DNA from: Clostridiales bacterium
Lineage (GTDB): Bacteria; Bacillota; Clostridia; Lachnospirales; Lachnospiraceae
Direction of reading: 5' to 3'
Length of the DNA: 64,000 bases
Assembly (NCBI GenBank): GCA_022778745.1
Contig: JALFSR010000060.1
Coordinates: 34,548-98,547, forward strand
Position 1 is the first letter of the stretch. Each line of letters begins with the position of its first letter. Position numbers and translations under genes: made by a program. The notes beneath the pieces were generated by a model. The model was given only the letters and a program-made list of their open reading frames with translations, was not told the DNA's origin and did no database searches. Below are positions 24,387-33,146 of the stretch, piece after piece.

Positions 24387-25874
24387 ATGTCAGCAACAAT
24401 TTGGTCATTGCTTCCTCCGATTATTGCCATTATATTAGCATTAATTACAAAGGAAGTATATAGCTCTTTATTACTTGGTATTTTAGCAGGAGCATTTTTA
24501 TTTGTCGGTCTGCATCCAATCATTGCAATAGAAACTACTTTTGAAATTATGTCCACAAAAATCGGAGATAATGCCTATATTTTAATCTTTTTAGTATTAC
24601 TTGGAATTTTAGTTGCATTGATTACAAAATCAGGTGCATCTCGTTCTTACGGCAATTGGGCAACAAAGACAATTAAGTCACAAAGAGGTGCTCTTTTATC
24701 AACGACTTGTCTTGGTGCATTAATTTTTGTCGATGATTATTTTAACTGTTTGACCGTCGGAACAGTAATGCGTCCAGTAACGGACAAGTACAATGTTACC
24801 CGTGCAAAATTAGCTTATATTATCGACGCAACTGCTGCTCCTGTCTGCATTATCGCACCGATTTCAAGCTGGGCAGCGGCCGTAACTTCCTCTCTTCCAC
24901 AGAACAGCGGAATTGATGGATTTAACCTCTTTTTACAGACGATTCCGTTTAACCTCTACGCATTATTAACAATTATTTTCATGCTGTTTATTATCTTTTT
25001 AGGAATTGATTTTTCTAAAATGAAAGCTTATGAAACAACTTGTGAAAATGCTTCTGACAATAATGCAGCTTCCGATCTGCCTGTCATTGGAAAAGGTCTT
25101 GTTATCGACTTAATTTTACCGATCGCCGTTTTAATTTTATCTTGTATTTTAGCGATGCTTTATACAGGAGGATTATTAGAAGGCGTTGGAATCGTAGAAG
25201 CCTTTGCAAACTGTTCCTCTGCTAAAAGTCTTGTTCTTGGTTCATTCTTCACATTAATTTTTACATTTTTGTTGTACATACCAAGAAAAGTACTTGCTTT
25301 TTCCGATTTCTGCGATAGCTTTGTTCAAGGATTTAAGGCAATGACACCTGCGATTATGATTCTTTGCCTTGCATGGACACTTTCTGGAATTTGTAGTGCA
25401 GACTATTTGAATATCGGCGGATTTGTAAGCTCTATCATCAGTGTAGACTCCGCGATCGGTATGTTCCTTCCAGCATTATTCTTCTTAATTTCACTTGGAC
25501 TTGCTTTTGCAACAGGAACTTCCTGGGGTACATTTGGTATTTTAATTCCAATCGCAGTTGCAATCTTTGGTGCAGGAAATTCTATGCTGATCGTTACGGT
25601 TGCAGCCACTCTTTCTGGTGCAGTATGCGGTGACCATATTTCTCCGATCTCCGATACAACAATTCTTGCCTCCGCCGGCGCGCAATGTAAGCATATTGAT
25701 CATGTATCCACACAGATTCCTTATGCATTACTCGTAGCAGCTTGCTGCTTTATTGGATTCCTCGTAGCAGGTATCTGCCATAATGGGTGGATTGGTCTTT
25801 GTGTTGGACTTATTGTAGAAATTATTATTATGACTGTTCTTTATTCTACTATAAAAGCGAAAGATCAACAATAA
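24387..25874 (+). CDS. NhaC family Na+/H+ antiporter
   Basis: 495 residues, about eleven transmembrane segments. Matches the NhaC-type group: IVALITKSGASRSYGNW, FVDDYFNCLTVGTVMRP, LAYIIDATAAPVCIIAPISSW (split over helices), TGTSWGTFGILIPIAVAIF and GAVCGDHISPISDTTILASAGA. Some members instead exchange amino acids or malate/lactate, so the substrate is not certain. AAAGGATT precedes the ATG. It follows relP by 45 bp and ends at a strong terminator. Confidence 0.9.
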   Translation: MSATIWSLLPPIIAIILALITKEVYSSLLLGILAGAFLFVGLHPIIAIETTFEIMSTKIGDNAYILIFLVLLGILVALITKSGASRSYGNWATKTIKSQRGALLSTTCLGALIFVDDYFNCLTVGTVMRPVTDKYNVTRAKLAYIIDATAAPVCIIAPISSWAAAVTSSLPQNSGIDGFNLFLQTIPFNLYALLTIIFMLFIIFLGIDFSKMKAYETTCENASDNNAASDLPVIGKGLVIDLILPIAVLILSCILAMLYTGGLLEGVGIVEAFANCSSAKSLVLGSFFTLIFTFLLYIPRKVLAFSDFCDSFVQGFKAMTPAIMILCLAWTLSGICSADYLNIGGFVSSIISVDSAIGMFLPALFFLISLGLAFATGTSWGTFGILIPIAVAIFGAGNSMLIVTVAATLSGAVCGDHISPISDTTILASAGAQCKHIDHVSTQIPYALLVAACCFIGFLVAGICHNGWIGLCVGLIVEIIIMTVLYSTIKAKDQQ

Positions 25875-25901
25875 AAGACTCATTACTAAATTAAACACAT
25901 A

Positions 25902-25926
25902 GAAGTGGATTTCGAATATCCACTTT
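25902..25926 (+). repeat. Dispersed palindrome family 1, copy b
   Basis: GAAGTGGAT and ATCCACTT arms with TTCGAAT between them; the only copy in plus orientation. It lies directly after nhaC, upstream of the main terminator. Confidence 0.8.
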
Positions 25927-25929
25927 ACT

Positions 25930-25980
25930 AAAGAAAGAGAAATCCTTTCAATTTGTATATGGATTTCTCTTTCTTTTTAT
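25930..25980 (+). terminator. Terminator of nhaC
   Basis: Perfect 16-bp arms AAAGAAAGAGAAATCC (25930-25945) and GGATTTCTCTTTCTTT (25961-25976), followed by TTAT. It lies between nhaC and the convergent spore protein gene. Confidence 0.85.
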
Positions 25981-25987
25981 ACTTCTT

Positions 25988-26191
25988 TTATCCTTCTTCT
26001 CCCTTATTTAACATTTTTTTTCGTTTTGCCATCATTCCTCCGATTTTTCCGGACTCTTTTGCGGACAAGCTTCTCCATCCTGACTGCATAACTTTATCAA
26101 ATACACCGATTTCTTCTGCAATTTCAAGTTTGAGTTGTTCTTCTGGAGTCAAATTATTCAAATCAATCTTTTTTTCTTTTTTCTTTCCCAT
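25988..26191 (-). CDS. Small acid-soluble spore protein, alpha/beta-type-like
   Basis: 67 residues, strongly basic at both ends. The core LKLEIAEEIGVFDKVMQSGW followed by LSAKESGKIGGMMAKRKK matches the alpha/beta SASP pattern, in which the E-I-A segment holds the germination protease site and the G-x-(I/L/M)-GG segment lies in the DNA-binding helix-turn-helix. Such proteins coat spore DNA and protect it from UV. GGAGGT lies upstream of the ATG. Convergent with nhaC and 157 bp from the aspS end. Confidence 0.75.
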   Translation of the reverse strand: MGKKKEKKIDLNNLTPEEQLKLEIAEEIGVFDKVMQSGWRSLSAKESGKIGGMMAKRKKMLNKGEEG

Positions 26192-26293
26192 ACATACTAA
26201 CCTCCATTCCTGCTATTTGTTTCTATTTCTTTTCCGCCATCTATCCATTCTGTCACTTTCATCTTCTTTTATTAGTATTTCTAATTTGCCCCA

Positions 26294-26342
26294 AAAAATA
26301 CAAAAACCGCTGCAAAACTTTCTTTCTTGTTTTTGCAGCGGT
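26294..26342 (-). terminator. Terminator of the hisS-aspS unit
   Basis: Arms ACCGCTGCAAAA (26306-26317) and TTTTGCAGCGGT (26331-26342); on the minus strand followed by TTTTTGTATTTTTTGG. It begins 6 bp after the aspS stop. Confidence 0.9.
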
Positions 26343-26348
26343 ATCGTT

Positions 26349-28130
26349 TTACTCAATAATTGCAATTTCCAGTTCTTTTAACTGTTTCTCATCAACGACA
26401 TCTGGTGCATTTGTCATTAAGCAGGAAGCGTCTTTTACTTTCGGGAATGCAATTACATCACGAATGCTTTCCTGTTCTAACATAAGCATCATTAAACGGT
26501 CGAAGCCATAAGCAAGTCCAGCGTGCGGCGGAACACCATATTTGAATGCATTCAATAAAAATCCAAATCGTTCATACGCCTGTTCTTTTGTAAATCCAAG
26601 TACTTCAAACATCTTTTCTTGAATATCATCCTGGAAAATACGAACGCTTCCTCCGCCTAATTCTACACCATTTAATGTAATATCATACGCTTTTGCACGT
26701 ACCTTGCCTGGATCAGTATCCAATAATGGAATATCCTCTTCCATCGGCATTGTAAATGGATGGTGCATTGCTACGAAACGTCCTTGTTCTTCAGAATATT
26801 CTAACAATGGGAAGTCTACAATCCAAAGGAACTTAAATTCATCGGAATGAATCAATCCAAGATTTTTTGCAATCTCTACACGAAGGGCACCTAATACAGT
26901 CCATACAACGGATGTCTTATCTGCAGCAAACAGTAATAAGTCTCCTGGCTCGCCTTCCATTCTCTCTACAATTGCATCCAGTTCTTCCTGCTTCATAAAT
27001 TTAGCAAACGAAGACTTGTAGCTTCCATCTTCATTAATACAAAGATACGCAAGACCTTTTGCACCATATGTCTTTGCAAATTCAACTAATGCATCAATTT
27101 TCTTTCTTGGCATCTTGCCTTGACCTTTGGCATTAATACCGCGAACACTTCCTCCATTTGCAAGTGCACCAGTAAATACACCAAAACCACAGTCTTGTAC
27201 AAGATCAGAAATATTTTTTAATTCAAATCCAAAACGAGTATCTGGTTTATCGGAACCAAAACGATCCATCGCTTCCTGCCATGTCATACGAGGAATTGGA
27301 AGAGGCACATCGACACCAAGCACTTCTTTAAATACTCTCGCTAACAAACGTTCATTCACATCCATAACATCATCCATATCCACAAAGGATAATTCCATAT
27401 CAATCTGTGTAAATTCTGGCTGACGATCTGCTCTCAAATCTTCATCACGGAAACATTTTGCAATCTGGAAATAACGATCATAACCAGAACACATTAATAA
27501 CTGCTTAAATAACTGTGGAGACTGAGGAAGTCCATAGAAGCTTCCTGGATGAATACGGCTTGGTACAAGATAGTCTCTCGCACCTTCTGGTGTACTCTTT
27601 CCTAAAATTGGTGTTTCGATTTCTAAAAATCCCTCTTCTGTCAGGAAATTACGAATTACCATCGCTGTTTTACTTCTTAACATTATATTGCGCTGCAATT
27701 CTGGTCTTCTCAAATCAAGATAACGATATTTCAGACGAATCTCGTCCTTTGTATTAATTCCATCTTCTACTGGGAATGGTGGTGTCTGTGCTTCTGATAA
27801 AATACGAAGCTCCGTTACTTTTATTTCAATTGTTCCTGTCTTAAGATTTTTATTTACTGCACCAGAACGTGCAATAACTTCACCTGTTGCAGCTACTACG
27901 AATTCACTTCTTAATGTAGCTGCTTTTTCAAATCCTTCTTCTCCGACCTCACTGCCGTCAAATACAAGCTGCAATAAACCAGAACGGTCTCTTAAGTCAA
28001 TAAAAATTAAATTTCCTAAATTTCTTCTTTTTTGTACCCAACCCATAACTGTCACAGTTTGACCAATCATCTGTTCTGTTACTTCTGTACATCTATGAGT
28101 TCGTTTCATGCCTTTCATTGATTCAGCCAT
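26349..28130 (-). CDS. aspS: Aspartyl-tRNA synthetase
   Basis: 593-residue class II bacterial-type enzyme: N-terminal OB fold for the anticodon (residues 1-110, GWVQKRRNLGNLIFIDLRDR), catalytic motif 1 RYLDLRRPELQRNI, motif 2 around CFRDEDLRADRQPEFTQID, inserted GAD domain (about 295-415), and motif 3 AYGFDRLMMLMLE. GGAGG five bases before ATG 28130 sets the start; the frame also reads from a TTG at 28142 that overlaps that ribosome site. Whether it charges only tRNA-Asp or also tRNA-Asn cannot be decided here. 36 bp after hisS. Confidence 0.97.
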   Translation of the reverse strand: MAESMKGMKRTHRCTEVTEQMIGQTVTVMGWVQKRRNLGNLIFIDLRDRSGLLQLVFDGSEVGEEGFEKAATLRSEFVVAATGEVIARSGAVNKNLKTGTIEIKVTELRILSEAQTPPFPVEDGINTKDEIRLKYRYLDLRRPELQRNIMLRSKTAMVIRNFLTEEGFLEIETPILGKSTPEGARDYLVPSRIHPGSFYGLPQSPQLFKQLLMCSGYDRYFQIAKCFRDEDLRADRQPEFTQIDMELSFVDMDDVMDVNERLLARVFKEVLGVDVPLPIPRMTWQEAMDRFGSDKPDTRFGFELKNISDLVQDCGFGVFTGALANGGSVRGINAKGQGKMPRKKIDALVEFAKTYGAKGLAYLCINEDGSYKSSFAKFMKQEELDAIVERMEGEPGDLLLFAADKTSVVWTVLGALRVEIAKNLGLIHSDEFKFLWIVDFPLLEYSEEQGRFVAMHHPFTMPMEEDIPLLDTDPGKVRAKAYDITLNGVELGGGSVRIFQDDIQEKMFEVLGFTKEQAYERFGFLLNAFKYGVPPHAGLAYGFDRLMMLMLEQESIRDVIAFPKVKDASCLMTNAPDVVDEKQLKELEIAIIE

Positions 28131-28166
28131 AACATCCTCCAAATTATTTTAATATATCACAAAATT

Positions 28167-29429
28167 TTATTTTAAAAATTCCTTTTTATAGAATTCTTCA
28201 AACTCCGTATAACCTTCTGCGATCAGCTGCTCTTTCTGGAACTTTTTATTTTTATTCATCTGTGTGACAAGAACTTGGCGACCATTGGAACGCTCTTCCA
28301 TTGCTTTTGCCAATGCCTGTCCCATACGCTCTGCACTCACACCTTTTTCAATTAAATATGCCTTCTTTTGACCGCTTCCTGGTACTTGGAATCCATTGTC
28401 AAGCAAAATCGTAACGATACGCTCAAATCCAATCGAAAATCCACATGCTGGTGTCTGCATATTTGTGAACTTTCCAACCATCTCATCATAACGTCCGCCG
28501 CCTGCGACTGATCCAGGGAATCCTTCCATCTCAATCTCAAAAATCGTACCTGTATAATATGACATACCACGTACTAATGTTGGATCAAATACAATATCAA
28601 AACTAGATGAAGTTGTCTGTTCTACAGTGGAGACGATCTGCTGCAAATTATCTGTCGCATTTCCTTCCATTACATCAGCAAGCTTTTGTCCGATATAAGA
28701 AATACCATTTTCTTCCTGCTCTAACTGTCCAAACATATCTAAATATGTCGAAACACTTTCTTGTGCAAATCCTGCTTTCTTTAATTCCTCTGCAACGCCA
28801 TCCAATCCGATTTTATCCATCTTATCCAAAATGATAAATACTTCATCAAATCTGTCTTCTGGGAATTCAGAAAACTTTGCCATCGCCTTTAAAATACGGC
28901 GGTCATTAATACGTACTTTGAATCCAGAAAATCCAATTTTTCCAAGTAATGTTGTTGTAGCCAAAATTAACTCGATCTCAGCCAGATTTGTTGGATCACC
29001 TAAAATATCAATATCACATTGATAAAACTGACGGAAACGTCCTTTCTGTGGACGATCAGCTCTCCATACTGGTCCAATCTGAAGTGCCTTAAACGGCTTT
29101 GGCAAATTTGCTGCATTATTAGAATAAAAACGAGAGAGCGGTACTGTCAGATCGTAACGCAGTCCGCTGTCTGCTAAATCATTTTCACAAACTGCTTTTT
29201 CAAGATTGAACTTTTCTCCACGTTTCATAATCTTAAAAATTAACTTTTCATTTTCGCCGCCTTGTTTATTACTCAAATTTGCAATATTTTCTACGCATGG
29301 AGTTTCGATTGGTGTAAATCCAAATCCTTTATAAGTTTCCTTAATTAACCCAATGACGTAGTCTCGAATCTGCATCTCTGAAGGTAAAATATCTTTCATA
29401 CCAGTAACCGGTTTTTTCGATAATGCCAT
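28167..29429 (-). CDS. hisS: Histidyl-tRNA synthetase
   Basis: 420-residue class II synthetase. Motif 2 (VWRADRPQKGRFRQFYQCDIDI), the histidine-A segment around RGMSYYTGTIFEIEM, GGRYDEMV and motif 3 (ACGFSIGFERIVTILL) are in order; the C-terminal anticodon domain starts near residue 330. GAGGAG precedes the ATG. The leader (29430-29590) shows no T-box. hisS-aspS downstream of hemZ is a common clostridial order. Confidence 0.97.
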   Translation of the reverse strand: MALSKKPVTGMKDILPSEMQIRDYVIGLIKETYKGFGFTPIETPCVENIANLSNKQGGENEKLIFKIMKRGEKFNLEKAVCENDLADSGLRYDLTVPLSRFYSNNAANLPKPFKALQIGPVWRADRPQKGRFRQFYQCDIDILGDPTNLAEIELILATTTLLGKIGFSGFKVRINDRRILKAMAKFSEFPEDRFDEVFIILDKMDKIGLDGVAEELKKAGFAQESVSTYLDMFGQLEQEENGISYIGQKLADVMEGNATDNLQQIVSTVEQTTSSSFDIVFDPTLVRGMSYYTGTIFEIEMEGFPGSVAGGGRYDEMVGKFTNMQTPACGFSIGFERIVTILLDNGFQVPGSGQKKAYLIEKGVSAERMGQALAKAMEERSNGRQVLVTQMNKNKKFQKEQLIAEGYTEFEEFYKKEFLK

Positions 29430-29590
29430 AATTATAACTCCTCATCTCTCATTTTATTTTCTGATTTCTCCGCTAGTCAGCCACCTCACTTGATACATGA
29501 GCAGCTGTTTGCCCACAACCTTTTGTGGAATCCAATTGTTTATTATAACATAAATGCAAAAAAATACTAGTGTACTATTTTATTTTCGCA

Positions 29591-30028
29591 CTAATTTCTT
29601 CTCACAAAAGACAAAATCGTATCTTCCGATAATTTATTATCAATTAATGCGTAATACGGCACTCGTTGAAACTGGGCATCTTCTGGCGGTGTTACTTCTA
29701 ATAAATTATAATGAACGAGCTGAAATGCCTGCCCCGTTTCTTCTATCTGAAACATTTTGTATGTACTGCAATAAGAAATGGTTCCTTCCAGTTTATCACA
29801 TAACTGAAATACATAGCCATCGGCATAGTAATACATCTGAAATATTCCCGCATCAGAATATGGATCTTTTGCTCCTGTAATAAGAATTGGATAATCCTGA
29901 TCACTAAACTGATATAATTGATAAACCGCAATAGTTTCTTGCTGTTCATAACTTGTTACATGAGTCAAAATAATATACACATTTTTCCAATCCATCTCAC
30001 ATGGCTGATATTTACTGTCTAGAATCAT
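29591..30028 (-). CDS. Hypothetical protein following sortase B
   Basis: 145 residues, not recognised. Acidic, rich in Tyr and Gln, no signal peptide, no membrane segment, no sorting signal. Secondary structure looks mainly beta (NVYIILTHV, ETIAVYQLYQFS, FQMYYYADGYVFQLC). It starts 23 bp after srtB and 160 bp before hisS, so it is probably co-expressed with the sortase. A GAGGGA is next to the ATG. Could be a cytoplasmic partner of the sortase locus or an unrelated passenger. Confidence 0.6.
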   Translation of the reverse strand: MILDSKYQPCEMDWKNVYIILTHVTSYEQQETIAVYQLYQFSDQDYPILITGAKDPYSDAGIFQMYYYADGYVFQLCDKLEGTISYCSTYKMFQIEETGQAFQLVHYNLLEVTPPEDAQFQRVPYYALIDNKLSEDTILSFVRRN

Positions 30029-30051
30029 CCTTCCCTCTTTTTTTGCCTGAT

Positions 30052-30945
30052 CTAATCGACTATCTTCAACAGTGATGATCTTTTTTTCGTTTCTATCTCA
30101 GTCTGCATTGGGAACTTTTTCTCTTTTATGCCTAATCGCTTTGCATGAACGACCATTCGTTCTTCTTCTGCATTATTTGTACATGTGGAAAGTGTTAAAA
30201 ATGTATCATACTGTGTCATCATAGCTCCCGTATCATATAATGCCGACTGCATCATCTGATTTAAGAATCGTTCTGGTGTAAATGAACGATTTCTCTCCAG
30301 TAAATACGTATCGCTGAATGCGTTGGTAATATAAGCGGAACAAACCTGATAGACATACGTTCGATCTGGAGTATAAATCTCAATATAAGGATGTTCTTTA
30401 TAAAAAGACTCCTCTTTATATTTCATTAGATCATGAAACATCATTCCATTTCTTTGATTATGTCCATATATAATTGTGTTCAATTCTTCAAATGGCCGTT
30501 TTACTTGACTATTCAAAAAAATACTTCCCGCATTGTTAAATGTATGCTCAATCGTGTGACGAAGGTATTCTTCGTTTGTCACCCCCTGCACAATCGAATA
30601 ATCAATATTTGTTCCCTCTATTGAAATCCATCCTTGTACATCTCGATTTTTAGAAAGTAATGCAGAAAAATCAAATGTATATTTTTTTGCTATAATTGTA
30701 TCAAATAAATATCCATTTACATAAAAATTTTCCGGATGACAATACGATGTTTTCGTAATTGAACGATGTTTTGTCTGGCTTCCCTCATCTTGACCTGCTT
30801 TAGACTTAAATTGTTTTCTTACTTGTTCGTATTCATCTGCACCTTCTTTATAATTAGACAATGCCGTATAAATATTCCATCCAGAATAGCCGATCAAAAT
30901 GAGACAGACAATGATAAGCATCCTATGAAGTACTTTTTTTATCAT
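30052..30945 (-). CDS. Class B sortase
   Basis: 297 residues: short cytoplasmic N-terminus, one transmembrane helix (LIIVCLILIGYSGWNIY), then an extracellular sortase domain. Catalytic triad is visible: His in NTIIYGHNQRNG, Cys in FLTLSTCTN, Arg in EERMVVHAKR. The helical insertion between strands and the GWISIEGTNIDYSIVQ segment mark class B. Class B enzymes attach haem-binding proteins or pilins to peptidoglycan. No substrate with a sorting motif is nearby, so it is an orphan; it sits between hemZ and hisS, where most relatives have no gene of this type. Confidence 0.93.
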   Translation of the reverse strand: MIKKVLHRMLIIVCLILIGYSGWNIYTALSNYKEGADEYEQVRKQFKSKAGQDEGSQTKHRSITKTSYCHPENFYVNGYLFDTIIAKKYTFDFSALLSKNRDVQGWISIEGTNIDYSIVQGVTNEEYLRHTIEHTFNNAGSIFLNSQVKRPFEELNTIIYGHNQRNGMMFHDLMKYKEESFYKEHPYIEIYTPDRTYVYQVCSAYITNAFSDTYLLERNRSFTPERFLNQMMQSALYDTGAMMTQYDTFLTLSTCTNNAEEERMVVHAKRLGIKEKKFPMQTEIETKKRSSLLKIVD

Positions 30946-30977
30946 AATTTTTATTTCCTATTTTAACTAACTGAAAG

Positions 30978-32417
30978 TCACAAGTAAAACAGTTTTTGTT
31001 TTCGAGCAATCATTTCGTCTGTTTTTTGTATATAAGTTGCCACGTCTTTGACATTTTCTGCTCGCTCAATTCGCTTGCCAAATACAGCTTTTGTTGTCGC
31101 ACCCGCTCCAGCACCTGCAATTGTCTGAAGTTCTTCCATAATTAAAATATTATAGATTCCTTCCTTTCCTGACACAGCATAACCAACATTTTCCATATTG
31201 CCTGTCATATTTTTTTGACGGTACAAATAATATGGCTTCATTCCCATCTGTTTTGCATATTCCGCTGTCATCTGTACAATTGCTTCTGAATTCACACTCT
31301 TTGTATCTGCAAACGATTCTTTTTGCGTATTCAGACGGGCAGCACGCTTAATTGCAAGTGAATGCACCGTTAAATTATCTGGTGCAAGCTGCTTTAACTG
31401 TTCTAATGTATGACGAATATCTTCTTCTGTCTCATCTGGGAGTCCTAAAATCATATCCATATTAATATTTGTAAATCCAACTTCTCGTGCGAGAGCATAC
31501 GCTTCTCTCACTTGCTCTACTGTATGGCGACGACCGATTCGCTTTAATGTCTCATCTTTCATTGTCTGTGGATTAATCGAAATGCGAGTGACGGCATGTT
31601 GTTTTAACACCTCTAATTTTTCTCTTGTAATACTGTCTGGTCGTCCTGCCTCTACGCAAAATTCTACGCAATGGCTTAAATCAAATGTCTTCTCCACCTT
31701 TGTTAAGATTCGATCTAATTGATACGGCTCCAATGTCGTTGGTGTTCCGCCTCCAAAATAGACAGTATGAAGGGGACGATCTCGAAATTGTTCGGCAATA
31801 TAATCCAATTCCATCTCCACATGAGTCAAATATTCATCAACTTGCGTCTGCCATTTGTGAATCGGATATGAAGTGAAAGAACAATATGCACACGTAGTTG
31901 GGCAAAATGGAATTCCAATATAAAGACTATAGCCTTCCTTATAGTTGAATCGTTCCAAAATTGCCCGCTCTCTTTTTGCGATATCAATACTAAGTTCTGT
32001 TTTCTGTTCTCCGCAAAGCATAATATTTCTCATATAATCTTCAATCTGCTGCTCAGTCTTGCCTTCCTCTAACATCGTCATTGCAATTTTTGTCGGACGG
32101 ATTCCTGTAAGTGTTCCCCATGGAAGCTCGCATTTTGTATCTTCTGTACAAATTTTGTATAATAATGTTTTTGTATCAATTTTTCCCTGTTTTTTATCAT
32201 CGAATCGTACTGCTGTACTTTTCGTAATTATTGTTTGCTCAGTTTTTAATGTAATTGTAACGAGTTTTTCCTCTCTGTCATATTGTACTGTCACAACTCG
32301 TTGAATTGGCATTTCTTCTTTTTCTTGACGCAAAATTCCCTCTCCTGGATAAAATGCCATTAAAAGTGCCCGCAAATCATTTTCATATAATTCTTCATTC
32401 AAATTTAATAAAATCAT
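30978..32417 (-). CDS. hemZ: HemZ-type coproporphyrinogen dehydrogenase (radical SAM)
   Basis: 479 residues. The N-terminal 160 residues are specific to HemZ; the radical SAM barrel follows with the cluster motif CPTTCAYCSF near residue 175, the SAM-binding VYFGGGTPTTL, and a HemN-like C-terminal region. Annotated as oxygen-independent coproporphyrinogen oxidase by family; many clostridia carry it without a full haem pathway, so the true substrate may differ. No clear Shine-Dalgarno precedes ATG 32417; instead a hairpin (32429-32467) ends 11 bp upstream. Confidence 0.88.
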   Translation of the reverse strand: MILLNLNEELYENDLRALLMAFYPGEGILRQEKEEMPIQRVVTVQYDREEKLVTITLKTEQTIITKSTAVRFDDKKQGKIDTKTLLYKICTEDTKCELPWGTLTGIRPTKIAMTMLEEGKTEQQIEDYMRNIMLCGEQKTELSIDIAKRERAILERFNYKEGYSLYIGIPFCPTTCAYCSFTSYPIHKWQTQVDEYLTHVEMELDYIAEQFRDRPLHTVYFGGGTPTTLEPYQLDRILTKVEKTFDLSHCVEFCVEAGRPDSITREKLEVLKQHAVTRISINPQTMKDETLKRIGRRHTVEQVREAYALAREVGFTNINMDMILGLPDETEEDIRHTLEQLKQLAPDNLTVHSLAIKRAARLNTQKESFADTKSVNSEAIVQMTAEYAKQMGMKPYYLYRQKNMTGNMENVGYAVSGKEGIYNILIMEELQTIAGAGAGATTKAVFGKRIERAENVKDVATYIQKTDEMIARKQKLFYL

Positions 32418-32428
32418 AATGATAGAAA

Positions 32429-32467
32429 TGCTGCAAAATGATTTGTTTTCTCATCAATTTTGCAGCA
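32429..32467 (-). other. Hairpin between the metallo-hydrolase and hemZ
   Basis: Perfect arms TGCTGCAAAAT and ATTTTGCAGCA with a 17-nt loop. On the minus strand it is followed by TTTCTATCATT and then the hemZ ATG. It could be a partial terminator or block the hemZ start. Confidence 0.6.
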
Positions 32468-32497
32468 CAATCCTCCTAATTTTTATTTTCTCTTTCC

Positions 32498-33136
32498 TTA
32501 AAATCTTCCGCCTAATGGATTATAGCGTTTTTCATATCCAATCGTTGTGGAAGATTCATGTCCTGGATATACTTCGGTGTCCCCTGGAAGCGAGAACAGT
32601 TTTTCTCGTATGGAACGTGCTAACGTCCCCATACTTCCTGTCGGAAAATCCGTTCTTCCAAAAGAACCGCAAAATAATGTATCTCCACTCAACAATACTT
32701 TCTCATCTGGAATATAATAGCACACACCACCAATCGTATGACCTGGTGTCTCAATCACAGTAATGTTAAATCCAGCAATCTCCAGCTTATCTTTTTCTTT
32801 CACAAGAATATCTGGCTGAATCGTCACTGGTCTTGCCCACATAGCAGAAAGATTTGCTCTTGCATCTGCGAGAAGAGAAACTTCTTTTTCTGATGCATAA
32901 ATTGGAATATTCCACTGTTCTTTTAATTTTTGTGCTGCCATCATATGATCAAAATGACCATGTGTAAGCAAAATTGCCTTCGGTGTCACATCAAGCATCT
33001 GACAACGCATAACAATTTCATTTGCCTGATCACCTGGGTCGATAATCATAGTTTCTTTTGTATCTATATTGTATGCAATATAGCAGTTTGTCTGACATAT
33101 TCCGACAACAATCTGATTAATTTTCATTTTTTCCAT
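32498..33136 (-). CDS. MBL-fold metallo-hydrolase (glyoxalase II-like)
   Basis: 212 residues. Metal ligands: LLTHGHFDHM (HxHxDH), His in ETPGHTIGGVCYY, Asp in LLSGDTLFCGSFGRTD, and final His in VYPGHESSTTIGYE. Cytoplasmic hydrolase of thioesters such as S-lactoylglutathione or related thiols; in a cell without a visible glutathione route the substrate is probably another thiol ester. Lies 10 bp after rel in a conserved rel-MBL-hemZ order. The start may be ATG 33136 or, two codons on, 33130. Confidence 0.9.
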   Translation of the reverse strand: MEKMKINQIVVGICQTNCYIAYNIDTKETMIIDPGDQANEIVMRCQMLDVTPKAILLTHGHFDHMMAAQKLKEQWNIPIYASEKEVSLLADARANLSAMWARPVTIQPDILVKEKDKLEIAGFNITVIETPGHTIGGVCYYIPDEKVLLSGDTLFCGSFGRTDFPTGSMGTLARSIREKLFSLPGDTEVYPGHESSTTIGYEKRYNPLGGRF

Positions 33137-33146
33137 TTTTATCCTC

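Noticed and set aside
29430..29590. T-box riboswitch in front of hisS
   Set aside because: No T-box sequence or specifier-loop structure could be found in the leader.
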